DNA of 64,000 nucleotides. Source: an uncultured Lysobacteraceae bacterium. GTDB taxonomy: Bacteria > Pseudomonadota > Gammaproteobacteria > Xanthomonadales > Xanthomonadaceae. Made by a program: the position numbers and the translations under genes. The notes below the pieces were generated by a model that saw only the letters and a program-made list of their open reading frames with translations, did not search any database and was not told where the DNA came from. Positions 51,728 to 60,700 of the stretch are shown piece by piece. Location: contig CALCNV010000116.1 in assembly GCA_937897645.1 (NCBI GenBank), forward strand, positions 11,656 through 75,655, read 5' to 3'. How positions within the stretch are numbered: the stretch's first letter is position 1; the number at the start of each line of letters is the position of its first letter.

Positions 51728-52399
51728 TCAGGTTTTCACCAGAGCCAGCACACGTTCCACGACCTGGTCGATATTCAGGCCGGTGGTATCGATCAGGACA
51801 GCATCTTCAGCCGGCCTGAGCGGGGCCACCGTGCGCTGGGCATCACGGGCGTCGCGGGCGAGGATCTCCCGTAGCAGACCGTCAAGTGTGACCGAAACTC
51901 CTTTGTCTTTCAACTGGTTATAGCGTCTTTCCGCCCTTTCCTCGGCGCTGGCGGTCAGGAAAACCTTGTACGGGGCGTCCTGGAAGATGACCGTACCCAT
52001 GTCCCGTCCGTCCGCCACCAGCCCCGGCAGCTGCCGGAATGCCCGCTGCCGCTCCTTCAAGGCGGAGCGGACTTCCGGGAACGCCGCGATGGCCGAGGCC
52101 ACGGCGCCGGTGGTTTCCAGGCGCAATTCGTCCGTGGCGTCCGAATCGTTGACCCAGACACGCAGGTCGCCGCTGGCGTTTTCCCTGAAGGTGACGGCCG
52201 TATCGAAGGTGCAGCGCACCAATGCCGCCGGATCCGAGACGTCCAGGTTGGCCCAGCTGGCGGCTACGCCGACCGCCCGGTACAGCGCCCCGGAATCCAG
52301 GTAGTGCCAGCCCAGTCGATGCGCCACGATCCGGCTCACCGTGCCCTTGCCAGCACCGGAGGGGCCGTCGATGGTCAGTACTGGAATGGTCTCTGGCAT
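51728..52399 (-). CDS. cmk: Cytidylate kinase
   Basis: A 223-residue kinase phosphorylating CMP and dCMP. It starts PVLTIDGPSGAGKGTVSRIVAHRLGWHYLDSGALYRAVG with the P-loop GPSGAGKGT; also seen are LVADGRDMGTVIFQDAPYKVFLTASAEERAERRYNQL and the C-terminal DAVLIDTTGLNIDQVVERVL. Length is that of the family. Divergent from the L36 gene across 157 nt. Confidence 0.97.
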   Translation of the reverse strand: MPETIPVLTIDGPSGAGKGTVSRIVAHRLGWHYLDSGALYRAVGVAASWANLDVSDPAALVRCTFDTAVTFRENASGDLRVWVNDSDATDELRLETTGAVASAIAAFPEVRSALKERQRAFRQLPGLVADGRDMGTVIFQDAPYKVFLTASAEERAERRYNQLKDKGVSVTLDGLLREILARDARDAQRTVAPLRPAEDAVLIDTTGLNIDQVVERVLALVKT

Positions 52400-52484
52400 G
52401 CGTCAGCCCTCAGGTTTTCGAGCATTATGCCCCGCCACGCCGGCTGGCCACGACCACCAGTCCATTCGGCGAGGATGCAAGGGC

Positions 52485-52514
52485 TTGAACATGAAGGGAA
52501 ATACCCGCTAGAAT
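52485..52514 (+). promoter_or_regulatory. Sigma-70-like promoter of the L36 gene
   Basis: TTGAAC (52485-52490) and TAGAAT (52509-52514) with an 18-nt spacer, about 42 nt before the start codon. No Zur-type palindrome (GTTATA...) was seen nearby. Confidence 0.55.
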
Positions 52515-52556
52515 GCGCGGCTAATTTTGCTCCAGCCCATATACCAGAGGTGTTTC

Positions 52557-52682
52557 ATGAAAGTCCTGTCCTCCCTTAAGTCGGCGAAGACCCGTCACCG
52601 CGACTGCAAGGTGGTCCGCCGCCGTGGCAAGGTCTTCGTGATCTGCAAGTCGAACCCGCGTTTCAAGGCGCGCCAGCGCTGA
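52557..52682 (+). CDS. rpmJ: 50S ribosomal protein L36, zinc-free (YkgO) type
   Basis: A 41-residue ribosomal protein: it begins MKVLSSLKSAKTRHRDC and ends in VICKSNPRFKARQR. It follows E. coli YkgO rather than RpmJ: the first Cys of the zinc ribbon is replaced (RHRDC) and the last His is Phe (NPRFK), so zinc binding is lost. AGAGG lies 8 nt upstream and an intrinsic terminator follows. Whether a second, zinc-binding L36 exists elsewhere in the genome cannot be seen. It stands alone and not in the spc ribosomal operon. Confidence 0.95.
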   Translation: MKVLSSLKSAKTRHRDCKVVRRRGKVFVICKSNPRFKARQR

Positions 52683-52742
52683 GAAGCAAGGGAACGCCCA
52701 AGGCGCGCCAGCGCCGAGCGGCGATCCACTGCGGATTCCCGG

Positions 52743-52768
52743 AAAACCGCCGCAAGGCGGTTTTTTGT
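52743..52768 (+). terminator. Intrinsic terminator of the L36 gene
   Basis: AAAACCGCC-GCAA-GGCGGTTTTTT followed by GTTTT; a textbook hairpin with T-run about 60 nt after the stop. The A-tract on the left lets it act in both directions. Confidence 0.9.
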
Positions 52769-52895
52769 TTTCCAGCCCGGCCTGCCCACACCCACGGCGA
52801 GCACCGACCTGCACCTAGCGACCCCGTGTGGTGGCACAACGGCTTTTTGACGGGCTCGTTTGCTATAAAGGCGCGTCCTTTGGGGAGTCACCGCC

Positions 52896-53225
52896 ATGAA
52901 GCGTCGCATCCATGCCTTACCGCTGCTCGCCCTGCTCTGCCTTGCCGGTGCCGCCAGCGCCGACACCCTGCTGATCGAGCGTACCCAGCAACCCGCCGCC
53001 AGCGCCCTGCCCGCACGCGGACAAACCGCCGCCCAGGTGGAGGCGACCTTCGGCGCGCCCCAGCAGAAACTCGAACCACGCGGGGGACAACGCAGCCAGT
53101 GGCCAGTGATCAACCGCTGGGTGTACCCGGGCTTCACCGTGTATTTCGAAAAGAACCGCGTCATCGACGTGGTCGCCACCCAGGCCAGTCCAGAAGAAAT
53201 CGGACCCAAGCCGCCGATCCGATAG
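52896..53225 (+). CDS. Small exported protein, possibly BamE/SmpA-like fold
   Basis: A 109-residue protein with a signal peptide (MKRRIHALPLLALLCLAGAASA, cleavage after ASA). The mature part has RGQTAAQVEATFGAPQQKLEP and RWVYPGFTVYFEKNRVIDVV, a pattern like small BamE/SmpA-type domains (MTxxQVxxxxGxP followed by W.Y....VYF....V). No lipobox Cys, so it is probably periplasmic. Function unknown. GGGGAG precedes the ATG, and TGCTATAAA at 52861-52869 is a possible extended -10. It lies 8 nt before aguA but a functional link is not evident. Confidence 0.75.
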   Translation: MKRRIHALPLLALLCLAGAASADTLLIERTQQPAASALPARGQTAAQVEATFGAPQQKLEPRGGQRSQWPVINRWVYPGFTVYFEKNRVIDVVATQASPEEIGPKPPIR

Positions 53226-53233
53226 AAGCCTAG

Positions 53234-54265
53234 ATGACAGACGCTTTCCGTTTCCCCGCCGAATGGGAACCCCAATCCGCGGTCCTGATTGCTTGGCCGA
53301 ACGCCGAGACCGACTGGGCCGAACGCCTGGGTGAGGTCGAGGAGACCTACGTCGCCCTGGTTGCAGCCATCACCCGTTTCCAGGCGGTGGTCATCTGTGC
53401 GGAAGACGAAGACCTGCAGACCTATGCCGAGGCACGCCTGCGTTCGGCACGCGTCGACATGTCGCGGGTGCGCTTCGTGCCGGCGGAATACGACGACACC
53501 TGGCTGCGTGATTCCGGCCCCATCACCTTGAGCGATGGCGACAATTTCCAGCTGCTGGACTTCCGTTTCACGGGCTGGGGCGGAAAATACGAGGCCAGCC
53601 GCGATGATCGCCTGGTGGGCGAGCTCGCCGGCATGGACCTGTTCCACGACTACTTCGTGCAGAGCATCAATTTCGCACTGGAAGGCGGCGCCATCGAGAC
53701 GGATGGACGCGGAAGCTTGTTGACTACCTGGAAGTGCCTGCACGAACGCCACCCGCAGGCGAGTCGTGGAGAGTTGACCGAAAAACTGGCGGGCTGGCTG
53801 AAACAGGATCGCGTGCTGTGGCTGGACCACGGCTACCTGGAAGGCGACGACACCGACGCGCATATCGACACGCTGGCGCGATTCGCCGGGCCGGATGCCA
53901 TCGTGTTCCAAGCCTGCGACGACGCCGAAGATTCGCACTTTGCCGAACTCGGTGCGATGGGCGAGGAAATAGCCGCGCTGCGCACGACGGATGGCAAGCC
54001 CTATCGCCTTTTCCCGTTGCCGTGGGCGCAGCCCATCCTGGATGAAGGCCGCCGACTGGCGGCGTCCTATGCCAATTTCCTCATCATCAATGGCGCCGTG
54101 CTGATGCCTGCGTACGGCGATGCTGCTGATGACGCGGCTGCCAGCGTACTGGCTGCTGCATTCCCGGATCGCGAAATCGTGCAGGTGCCATGCCGTTCGT
54201 TGATCTGGCAGAACGGCAGCCTGCATTGCATCACCATGCAGTTGCCGGAAGGCATCCTGGCTTAG
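53234..54265 (+). CDS. aguA: Agmatine deiminase
   Basis: A 343-residue enzyme of the peptidyl-arginine deiminase superfamily that turns agmatine into N-carbamoylputrescine and ammonia. Visible: the N-terminal PAEWEPQSAVLIAWPN, the substrate-binding YDDTWLRDSGPITL (about residue 86), FALEGGAIETDGRGSLLTT, the catalytic His in GDDTDAHIDTLARF and the nucleophile Cys near the end in NGSLHCITMQLP. The next gene encodes the enzyme for the following step, so the pair makes putrescine. Confidence 0.95.
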   Translation: MTDAFRFPAEWEPQSAVLIAWPNAETDWAERLGEVEETYVALVAAITRFQAVVICAEDEDLQTYAEARLRSARVDMSRVRFVPAEYDDTWLRDSGPITLSDGDNFQLLDFRFTGWGGKYEASRDDRLVGELAGMDLFHDYFVQSINFALEGGAIETDGRGSLLTTWKCLHERHPQASRGELTEKLAGWLKQDRVLWLDHGYLEGDDTDAHIDTLARFAGPDAIVFQACDDAEDSHFAELGAMGEEIAALRTTDGKPYRLFPLPWAQPILDEGRRLAASYANFLIINGAVLMPAYGDAADDAAASVLAAAFPDREIVQVPCRSLIWQNGSLHCITMQLPEGILA

Positions 54266-54335
54266 CCGGATTCCACGGGCCAACCAAACCACTCCGCGGG
54301 ACGAACCACGCCCTCCCGTCGCAAGGAATCCTCCG

Positions 54336-55223
54336 ATGTCGAAGACCAACACGCTGCCTGTCGCCCTGATCCAGGAACAGAACCATGGCGATGCCGAAGC
54401 CAACCTGTCGGTGATCGAAAGCCGCGTGGCCGAAGCCGCCAAACGCGGCGCGCGCCTGGTGCTGCTGCAGGAACTGCACAACGGCGCCTACTTCTGCCAG
54501 CACGAATCGGTGGACGAGTTCGACCTGGCTGAGCCTATCCCCGGCCCCAGCACCGAGCGCCTGGGCAAGCTGGCCAAGCAACACGGCGTGGTACTGGTGA
54601 GCTCGCTGTTCGAACGGCGTGCGGCGGGCCTGTACCACAACACTGCCGTGGTCTTCGAGAAAGACGGCAGCGTGCTGGGCAAGTACCGCAAGATGCATAT
54701 CCCGGACGATCCGGGTTTCTACGAAAAGTTCTATTTCACGCCGGGCGACATCGGCTTCAAGCCGATCGACACGTCCGTGGGCAGATTGGGCGTGCTGGTG
54801 TGCTGGGACCAGTGGTACCCGGAAGCCGCGCGCCTGATGGCGCTGGCCGGCGCCGACCTGCTGCTGTATCCGACGGCGATCGGTTGGGATCCGGACGATG
54901 CACAGGAGGAGAAGAATCGCCAGCGCGATGCGTGGATCCTCAGCCATCGCGGGCATGCTGTCGCCAATGGCCTGCCAGTGCTCTCCTGCAACCGTGTCGG
55001 CCATGAAGCTTCGCCGCTGGGTGCGTCCGGCATCCAGTTCTGGGGCAACAGCCACGTGCTGGGCCCGCAGGGTGAGTTCATCGCCGAGGCCGGCGCAGAT
55101 GCAGAAATCCTGAGCGCCGAAGTCGACCTGGCCCGCAGCGAACACGTGCGCCGCATCTGGCCGTTCCTGCGTGACCGTCGCATCGATGCGTACGGCGACC
55201 TGCTCAAGCGCTACATCGACTGA
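54336..55223 (+). CDS. aguB: N-carbamoylputrescine amidase
   Basis: A 295-residue nitrilase-superfamily enzyme hydrolysing N-carbamoylputrescine to putrescine, CO2 and ammonia. The Glu-Lys-Cys triad is visible in LVLLQELHNGAYFCQ (Glu), GKYRKMHIPDDPGFYEKFYF (Lys) and GVLVCWDQWYPEAARLMAL (Cys, about residue 157). Also LLYPTAIGWDP and the final FLRDRRIDAYGDLLKRYID match the family. Located 70 nt after aguA. Confidence 0.95.
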   Translation: MSKTNTLPVALIQEQNHGDAEANLSVIESRVAEAAKRGARLVLLQELHNGAYFCQHESVDEFDLAEPIPGPSTERLGKLAKQHGVVLVSSLFERRAAGLYHNTAVVFEKDGSVLGKYRKMHIPDDPGFYEKFYFTPGDIGFKPIDTSVGRLGVLVCWDQWYPEAARLMALAGADLLLYPTAIGWDPDDAQEEKNRQRDAWILSHRGHAVANGLPVLSCNRVGHEASPLGASGIQFWGNSHVLGPQGEFIAEAGADAEILSAEVDLARSEHVRRIWPFLRDRRIDAYGDLLKRYID

Positions 55224-55231
55224 TCATCGCG

Positions 55232-55642
55232 ATGAGCCTGAGCGGACGCTGCCTGTGTGGCCTGGTGCACTACCGCGTGGACGGTACGCCCAAGGCCATC
55301 CTCAACTGCCACTGCGACTTCTGCAGGCGCATGAGCGGCGCGCCGCTGTCCAGTTACGTGGTGGTGTTGGACAGGGAGCTCACGGTCATGCAAGGCGTCG
55401 ACCAGCTGCGTGACTACGCGGCAACCGATAACGCCACGCGCTACTTCTGCGCAACCTGCAGCACCCCACTGTTCAACCGCAACATCGTCTATCCCGGCCT
55501 GGCCATGCTCTACCTGGGCGCACTCGACGACGGCCATGCACTCGCACCTACGCGCAACATCTACCGCGAAAGCAGGCTGCCATGGATCGACTCCGTCGCT
55601 GAACTCGTGCATTTCGAGCGCGAATTCGTGCGCACCCCATGA
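55232..55642 (+). CDS. GFA/CENP-V domain protein
   Basis: A 136-residue zinc protein of the glutathione-dependent formaldehyde-activating (GFA) family. Zinc-binding cysteines are in RCLCGLVHYRV (CxC), NCHCDFCRRMSG (CxCxxC) and YFCATCSTPLF (CxxC). The family occurs in many proteins without known substrate; activity on formaldehyde adducts is doubtful in general. Starts 8 nt after aguB and overlaps the acetyltransferase gene by 4 nt, so all belong to one transcript. Confidence 0.88.
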   Translation: MSLSGRCLCGLVHYRVDGTPKAILNCHCDFCRRMSGAPLSSYVVVLDRELTVMQGVDQLRDYAATDNATRYFCATCSTPLFNRNIVYPGLAMLYLGALDDGHALAPTRNIYRESRLPWIDSVAELVHFEREFVRTP

Positions 55643-56175
55643 CCCTGCGCGTGCGTGCCGCCACGCTTGCCGATGTGCCTGCCATCACCGCCCTGTACGC
55701 ACGGGAAGTCCGCGAAGGCGTGGCCACCTACGAATACGACGCGCCTGGCGACATGGACATGGCGGCGCGGATGCAGGTCGTGACCGACAACGGCTTCCCC
55801 TACCTGGTCGCTGAACTCGACGGCGCCTTCGCCGGCTATGCCTACGCCAGCAGCTACCGCGGGCGTACGGGCTATCGCTGGACGATCGAAGACACGGTGT
55901 ACGTCGTGCCGGAAGCAGGCGGACGCGGCATCGGAAGCGCCTTGCTGGCGCAGTTGATCGAGCAATGCGAGGACCGCGGTTTCCGCCAGATGATCGCGGT
56001 CATCGGCGAATCCGCCAATGGCGCGTCGGTGGCACTGCACGAAAAATTCGGCTTCAGGACGGTGGGCGTATTCCAGGGCTTGGGGCGCAAGCATGGCCGC
56101 TGGCTGGATACCGTGCAGATGCAACGCGCATTGGGCAGTGGAAACGATGATCCACCTTCCGACGACCTCCCCTGA
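55639..56175 (+). CDS. GNAT N-acetyltransferase, phosphinothricin-acetyltransferase-like (Pat/MddA type)
   Basis: A 178-residue acetyltransferase. It begins LRVRAATLADVPAITALYAREVREGVATYE and has the acetyl-CoA binding motif VYVVPEAGGRGIGSALLAQLIEQCE (about residues 91-115) and GFRTVGVFQGLGRKHGRWLDTVQMQ near the C-terminus, typical of the Pat/YncA branch that acetylates methionine derivatives, methionine sulfoximine or phosphinothricin. The natural substrate is not known. Translationally coupled to the GFA gene. Confidence 0.88.
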   Translation: MTLRVRAATLADVPAITALYAREVREGVATYEYDAPGDMDMAARMQVVTDNGFPYLVAELDGAFAGYAYASSYRGRTGYRWTIEDTVYVVPEAGGRGIGSALLAQLIEQCEDRGFRQMIAVIGESANGASVALHEKFGFRTVGVFQGLGRKHGRWLDTVQMQRALGSGNDDPPSDDLP

Positions 56176-56177
56176 CA

Positions 56178-56210
56178 GTTTCTTTCGCGACTTGCGTCGC
56201 GCCTACAAAT
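56178..56210. repeat. Half of a GTAGGAGCG-type REP element
   Basis: TTTCGCGACTTGCGTCGCGCCTAC corresponds to the right arm of the element at 16946-16970 (TTTCGCGACTTACGTCGCTCCTAC), differing at a few bases; the left arm is absent. It lies in the 54-nt space before the TraB-family gene. Confidence 0.6.
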
Positions 56211-56229
56211 TTTTACTCCGAACCCCATC

Positions 56230-57456
56230 ATGACGACTGACATTCCTTCTCCTTCAACCAACGACCCGCTTGCCGGGCAACCGCACCAGGTCGTGGAACG
56301 CGACGGCGTGCGCTATACCCTGCTGGGTACCGCGCATGTGTCGAAAACCAGCGTGGACACGGTGCGTGCGGCCATCGCCAGCGGCGCTTACGACACGGTG
56401 GCGATCGAACTGGACGCCGGGCGCCTGCAGTCGATGACCGACAGCGACGCGCTGGCCAAGCTTGACCTGGTCAAGGTGATACGCGAAGGCAAGACGCATC
56501 TGTTCGCGGTGAACCTGGCATTGGCTGCGTACCAGCGCCGACTGGCCGAACAACTCGGGGTCGAACCCGGCGCCGAATTGAAAGCCGCCGCGCTGGACGC
56601 ACGCGAACGCAACTTGCCGTTACACCTCATTGACCGTGAAGTCGGCCTGACCTTCAAGCGTGCGATGGACCGGCTGGGCTGGTGGGCGCGGGCCAAGATC
56701 GGCGCAGGCATCATGATGGCGATGTTCGCGGACGACGAAGTCGGCGACGATGAAATCGAGAAGCTCAAGCAAGGCGACCTCCTGGAATCCAGCTTCGGGG
56801 ACTTCGCCAACGAAAACCCGGCGTTGTACGAAAGCATCATCGATGAACGCGACCGCTACATGGCCGCCCGCTTGCGTGAATCAGTCACCTACGACAGCGG
56901 TGCGCGCGAGGTGCTGGTGGTGATTGGCGCCGGCCACCTGCAGGGCATGGCGGGATACCTCCGCACCACGGCCGAATCGCCAGCAACGATTCGCGCGTCG
57001 CTGGAAACCTTGCCAGTCAAGAGCAACATCCCGTGGTTCACCCTGGTTTTCTCGGCCTTCCTGATCGGCGGCTTCGCCTGGGGTTTCTGGCGTGGCGGCA
57101 TCGACGTGGGTGCCGACCTCATCGTGCAGTGGGTGTTGGCGACCGGCATCATGGGCGCGATCGGCTGTGCGATTGCCGGCGGCCACCCGCTCAGCATCCT
57201 GGCCGCGTTCATCGCATCCCCGCTTACACCGCTGCACCCGGCATTGGCTTCAGGAACGGTCAGTGCGTTCGTGGAAGCCAACCTGCGCAAACCGACCTAT
57301 GCCGACTTCATGGCGCTGCGCGATGACGTGCAGCACGTGCGTGGCTGGTGGACCAACGGCGTGGCGCGGATCCTGCTGAACTTCTTCCTGACCAGCATGG
57401 GCACGGCGATCGGTGTGTGGACGGGGGGTGCGCGGATTCTGGCGAGGCTGTTCTAG
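56230..57456 (+). CDS. TraB-family membrane protein
   Basis: A 408-residue protein. Residues about 20-255 form a TraB/Tiki-like domain with YTLLGTAHVSKTSVDTVRAAI (GTAHVS), DTVAIELDAGRLQSM and a late LVVIGAGHLQGMAGYL (GxGH), a conserved set of His, Glu and Asp residues. Residues about 278-330 contain two to three hydrophobic segments (FTLVFSAFLIGGFAWGFW, VLATGIMGAIGCAIAGG) and another lies at the C-terminus (RILLNFFLTSMGTAIGVWTG). The family is named after the enterococcal pheromone shutdown protein; relatives may be metalloproteases. Role here unknown. Confidence 0.88.
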   Translation: MTTDIPSPSTNDPLAGQPHQVVERDGVRYTLLGTAHVSKTSVDTVRAAIASGAYDTVAIELDAGRLQSMTDSDALAKLDLVKVIREGKTHLFAVNLALAAYQRRLAEQLGVEPGAELKAAALDARERNLPLHLIDREVGLTFKRAMDRLGWWARAKIGAGIMMAMFADDEVGDDEIEKLKQGDLLESSFGDFANENPALYESIIDERDRYMAARLRESVTYDSGAREVLVVIGAGHLQGMAGYLRTTAESPATIRASLETLPVKSNIPWFTLVFSAFLIGGFAWGFWRGGIDVGADLIVQWVLATGIMGAIGCAIAGGHPLSILAAFIASPLTPLHPALASGTVSAFVEANLRKPTYADFMALRDDVQHVRGWWTNGVARILLNFFLTSMGTAIGVWTGGARILARLF

Positions 57457-57735
57457 GCAGTTGTTGGTTGTTGGTTGTTGGTTGCTGGAAAGGTGCCTGA
57501 TGTCATCGGGAACCGCATGCCTTGTATGCATTGGTGGGAGCGCCGTCCCGGCGCGAGCCCTTGGCCAGGTGATGCAGAAGACATCAACTCGATGCAGCAG
57601 CAAGAAGCTCGCGGCGGGACGCCGCTCCCACCCAGAGCCGTGGACAGTTGGTTGCCGGAAAGGAGCCTGCTGTCATCAGGACCCGTCTGCAGCTGATTTT
57701 TCCGACAACCAATAACCAAGAACCAACAACCGCCC
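57457..57735. repeat. Nested repeat region between the TraB gene and the RND pump
   Basis: The outer pair is GTTGTTGGTTGTTGG (57461-57482) against CCAACAACC-type sequence near 57703-57732. Inside lies a REP-type pair, GGTGGGAGCGCCGTCCCGG (57533) and CGGGACGCCGCTCCCACC (ending 57632). A direct repeat TTGGTTGCTGGAAAGGTGCCTG / TTGGTTGCCGGAAAGGAGCCTG with TGTCATC follows each side. No gene is seen in these 279 nt. Located between convergent genes. Confidence 0.75.
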
Positions 57736-60700
57736 TCACCCTTCGGCCAACGCCCCGTCCTTCAACACTTCCCCCTTGCGCAACTGCGCGCGGCGGATCA
57801 GGCGCGACGTGCCGCTGCGCAGGTCGTCCAGGATGGCGTAGATGGTCGGCAGGAACAGCAGGCTGACCACGGTCGAAAACGCCAGGCCACCCGCGATGGC
57901 GCGTGCCATCGGGTAGTACGGCGGGCCGTCACCACCCATCTGCGTGTTGCCCCATGCAATCGGCACCATGGCCAGGATCGCGGTGCCCATGGTCATCAGG
58001 ATCGGACGCAGGCGTTCGCGGCTACCTTCCACCAGCGCATCCGTGCGCGACAGGCCGCGCCGGCGCAGGTTGTTGATGTGCTCGATCATCACGATGCCGT
58101 TGTTCACCACCACGCCCATCAGCACCAGGATGCCGATGAAGGCCATGATGTTGAATTCGGTGCCGGTCAGCCAGAACAGCCAGAACACGCCGAACACCGA
58201 GAACAGCACGCCGCTCATGATCGCCGCGGGGAACAGCAGTGACTCGAAGACCGCGGCCATCACGATGTAGATCAGCAGCAAGGCGATGATCAGGTTGGTG
58301 AACATCTGCTTGCCTGCGTCATCCTCGTCCTGGAACGCGCCGCCATCGAACGAATAGCTGTAGCCGGCCGGGAATGAAGCGGCCTTCAACGTGTCCTCCA
58401 TCGCCTTGCGCGCTTCCGGAACCGTGACCTTGTCGGCCAGGTTGGCCTGCACGCTGAGCGTGGTCTGGCGATTGGTGCGCGAAATCTGCGTGGCCGCGGG
58501 CGTCACGCCCACGTTGACCATGCTGAGCAACGGCACCGTGCGCCCGTCGGGCGCGCGCACCATGAACGTATCCAGGTCCTCGACGCCGTACTGTTCGGCA
58601 CCGGCGAAACGCACCCATACCGGCACTTCGGTTTCGCCGCGGCGGAACTCGCGCAACGGCGCGCCGCGCAAGGCCACGCCGACGAAGTTGGCGACCTGCT
58701 CGGCAGTGAAGCCGAATGCCGCCGCGCGTTCCCGGTCCACCCGCACCGACAGCTCGCTGTTCTGGTCGCCGGCATTGACGCGCACGTCACGCAGTTCCTT
58801 GCGCTTGGCCAGTATCGGGATGATTTCATCGGCGATCTCGGCGAGCGTTTCAGTCGAGTCACCGACCAGCTGCACCTGCACGTTTTCGCCAGGCTGGCCA
58901 CCACCACCGCCCGGGCCACCGCCGCCGTCACCGATGCCGACCGTGGCGCGCGCAGACTTGGGCAGCTCCTTGCGGATTTCCTCGATCAAGGCCTTGGTGT
59001 CGTCGTTGTCCAGCTTGGTCATGTCGAATTTGATGCGGGTACCGGCATCGCCCTGCTCGCTGTACCAGGAATAGATCTGCTCGACATGGAAGCGCTTGCG
59101 GTTGGCATCCATGAACTGCTCGACCTTCAACACTTCATCCGACATCTGGGCCAGGCTGTAGGAACCCTTCCACTGGTAGAAGATATTGGTCTCGCCGCCG
59201 TCTTCGCCGCCAAACATGTTCTTCTTGGTCAGCATCATCGGCACGATGCTGACCGCGATGATCAGCAGGATGCCCATGACACTCTTGCCGCGGTGCTCCA
59301 GCGTCCACCGCAACAGCTTGGCGTAGCGCGCCTGCAGGCGCGGGATGATGCCATTCTTGTTGCCCACGGCCGGCGGCGTCTTCATGCGCGCCGACAGCAT
59401 CGGGATCAGGCTCACTGCCACCAGCCACGAGGCCAGCAGCGACACCGAAATGGTGATAGCGATCTGCGACAGGTAGATGCTCAGGAAGTTGCGCTCGCCG
59501 AAGAGGTTGGGCACGAACACGATGCAGTGGCACAGCGTGCCCGCCGACAGCGCGATGGCCACGTTGCGCGTGCCGATGATCGAGGCCAGCTTGGGCTGGT
59601 TGGGCATGCGCTCGCGTTCCTGGTAGATGCTTTCCACCACCACCACCGCGTTGTCCACCAGCATGCCGATGGCCAGTAGCAGGCCCATCATGGTGAGGAT
59701 ATTCAACGTCACCCCGGCGAAGTACATGAAGCCCAGGGTCATGATGAAACAGATCGGGATGGCCAGCGTCACCATCAGCGTGGAGGGCCAGTGGCGCAGG
59801 AAGAAATACAGGACCGCGATGGACAAAAGCAGGCCGATCGCGCCCGCTTCGGCCAGCTCGATCAGCGACGTGGTGACGTTGTCGCCCTGGTTCTCGATGA
59901 TCTTGAACTGCAGGTCGTTGAGCGAAGGTTCCTTGCGGATCTCCTCCACTTCCTTCAATGCATTGCGCGACACTTCCACCAGGTTGGCATTGCGCTCCTT
60001 GAAGATGTCGATGCCCACCGCCTTGCGACCGTCCAGGCGCCGGCCGTACGGCATGCGCTGCTGCTTGAGGCGCACATCGGCGATATCGGCCAGGCGCACG
60101 CCACTGTCATTGATCACCAGGTCGCGCAACTGCTGCAGGTCGGCCAGTTCGCCAACCGGCTGCACGCGCAGGCGCTGGCCGCCGTCGGTGATGGTGCCGG
60201 CCGACACCGAGAAGTTGATCGACTGCAGGCGCGAGGTCAGGTCATTGAGGCCCAGGTTGTGCGCGGTCAGGCGATCCTGGCTGATCGCGATCTCCACTTC
60301 GTTGGCCGGTGCACCCGACACTTCCACGCGTGCCACGCCGGGGATGCGCTCCAACCGGCGCACGAATTCGCGCTCGATCATGTCGTAGGCGCCCGTGAGG
60401 TCGGTGTCGCTGGCCAGGCGCACGCGCAACACCGGCTGGTCGGTGGTGGAGAACTTCATCACCTGGTAACGCTGCAGGTCGTCCGGCAGGTCGTCGCGGA
60501 TCGCATCGATGCGTTCGCGCGCCTCGGAGGCCGCGATGGCCACGTCGCGTTCCCAGTCGGAGAACTGGATGAACAACTGCGCGCCGTCGGCATTGGCGCT
60601 GGCATCGATGCGCTTGATGCCGGTCATGGTGGCCACGGCTTCTTCCACCGGCCGCAGCACCGTGCGCTCCACTTCATCCGGCGTGGAGCCGGCATACGGC

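Noticed and set aside
52595..54481. 628-codon minus-strand frame
   Set aside because: Covers rpmJ, the exported protein gene and aguA in antisense; no recognisable motif.
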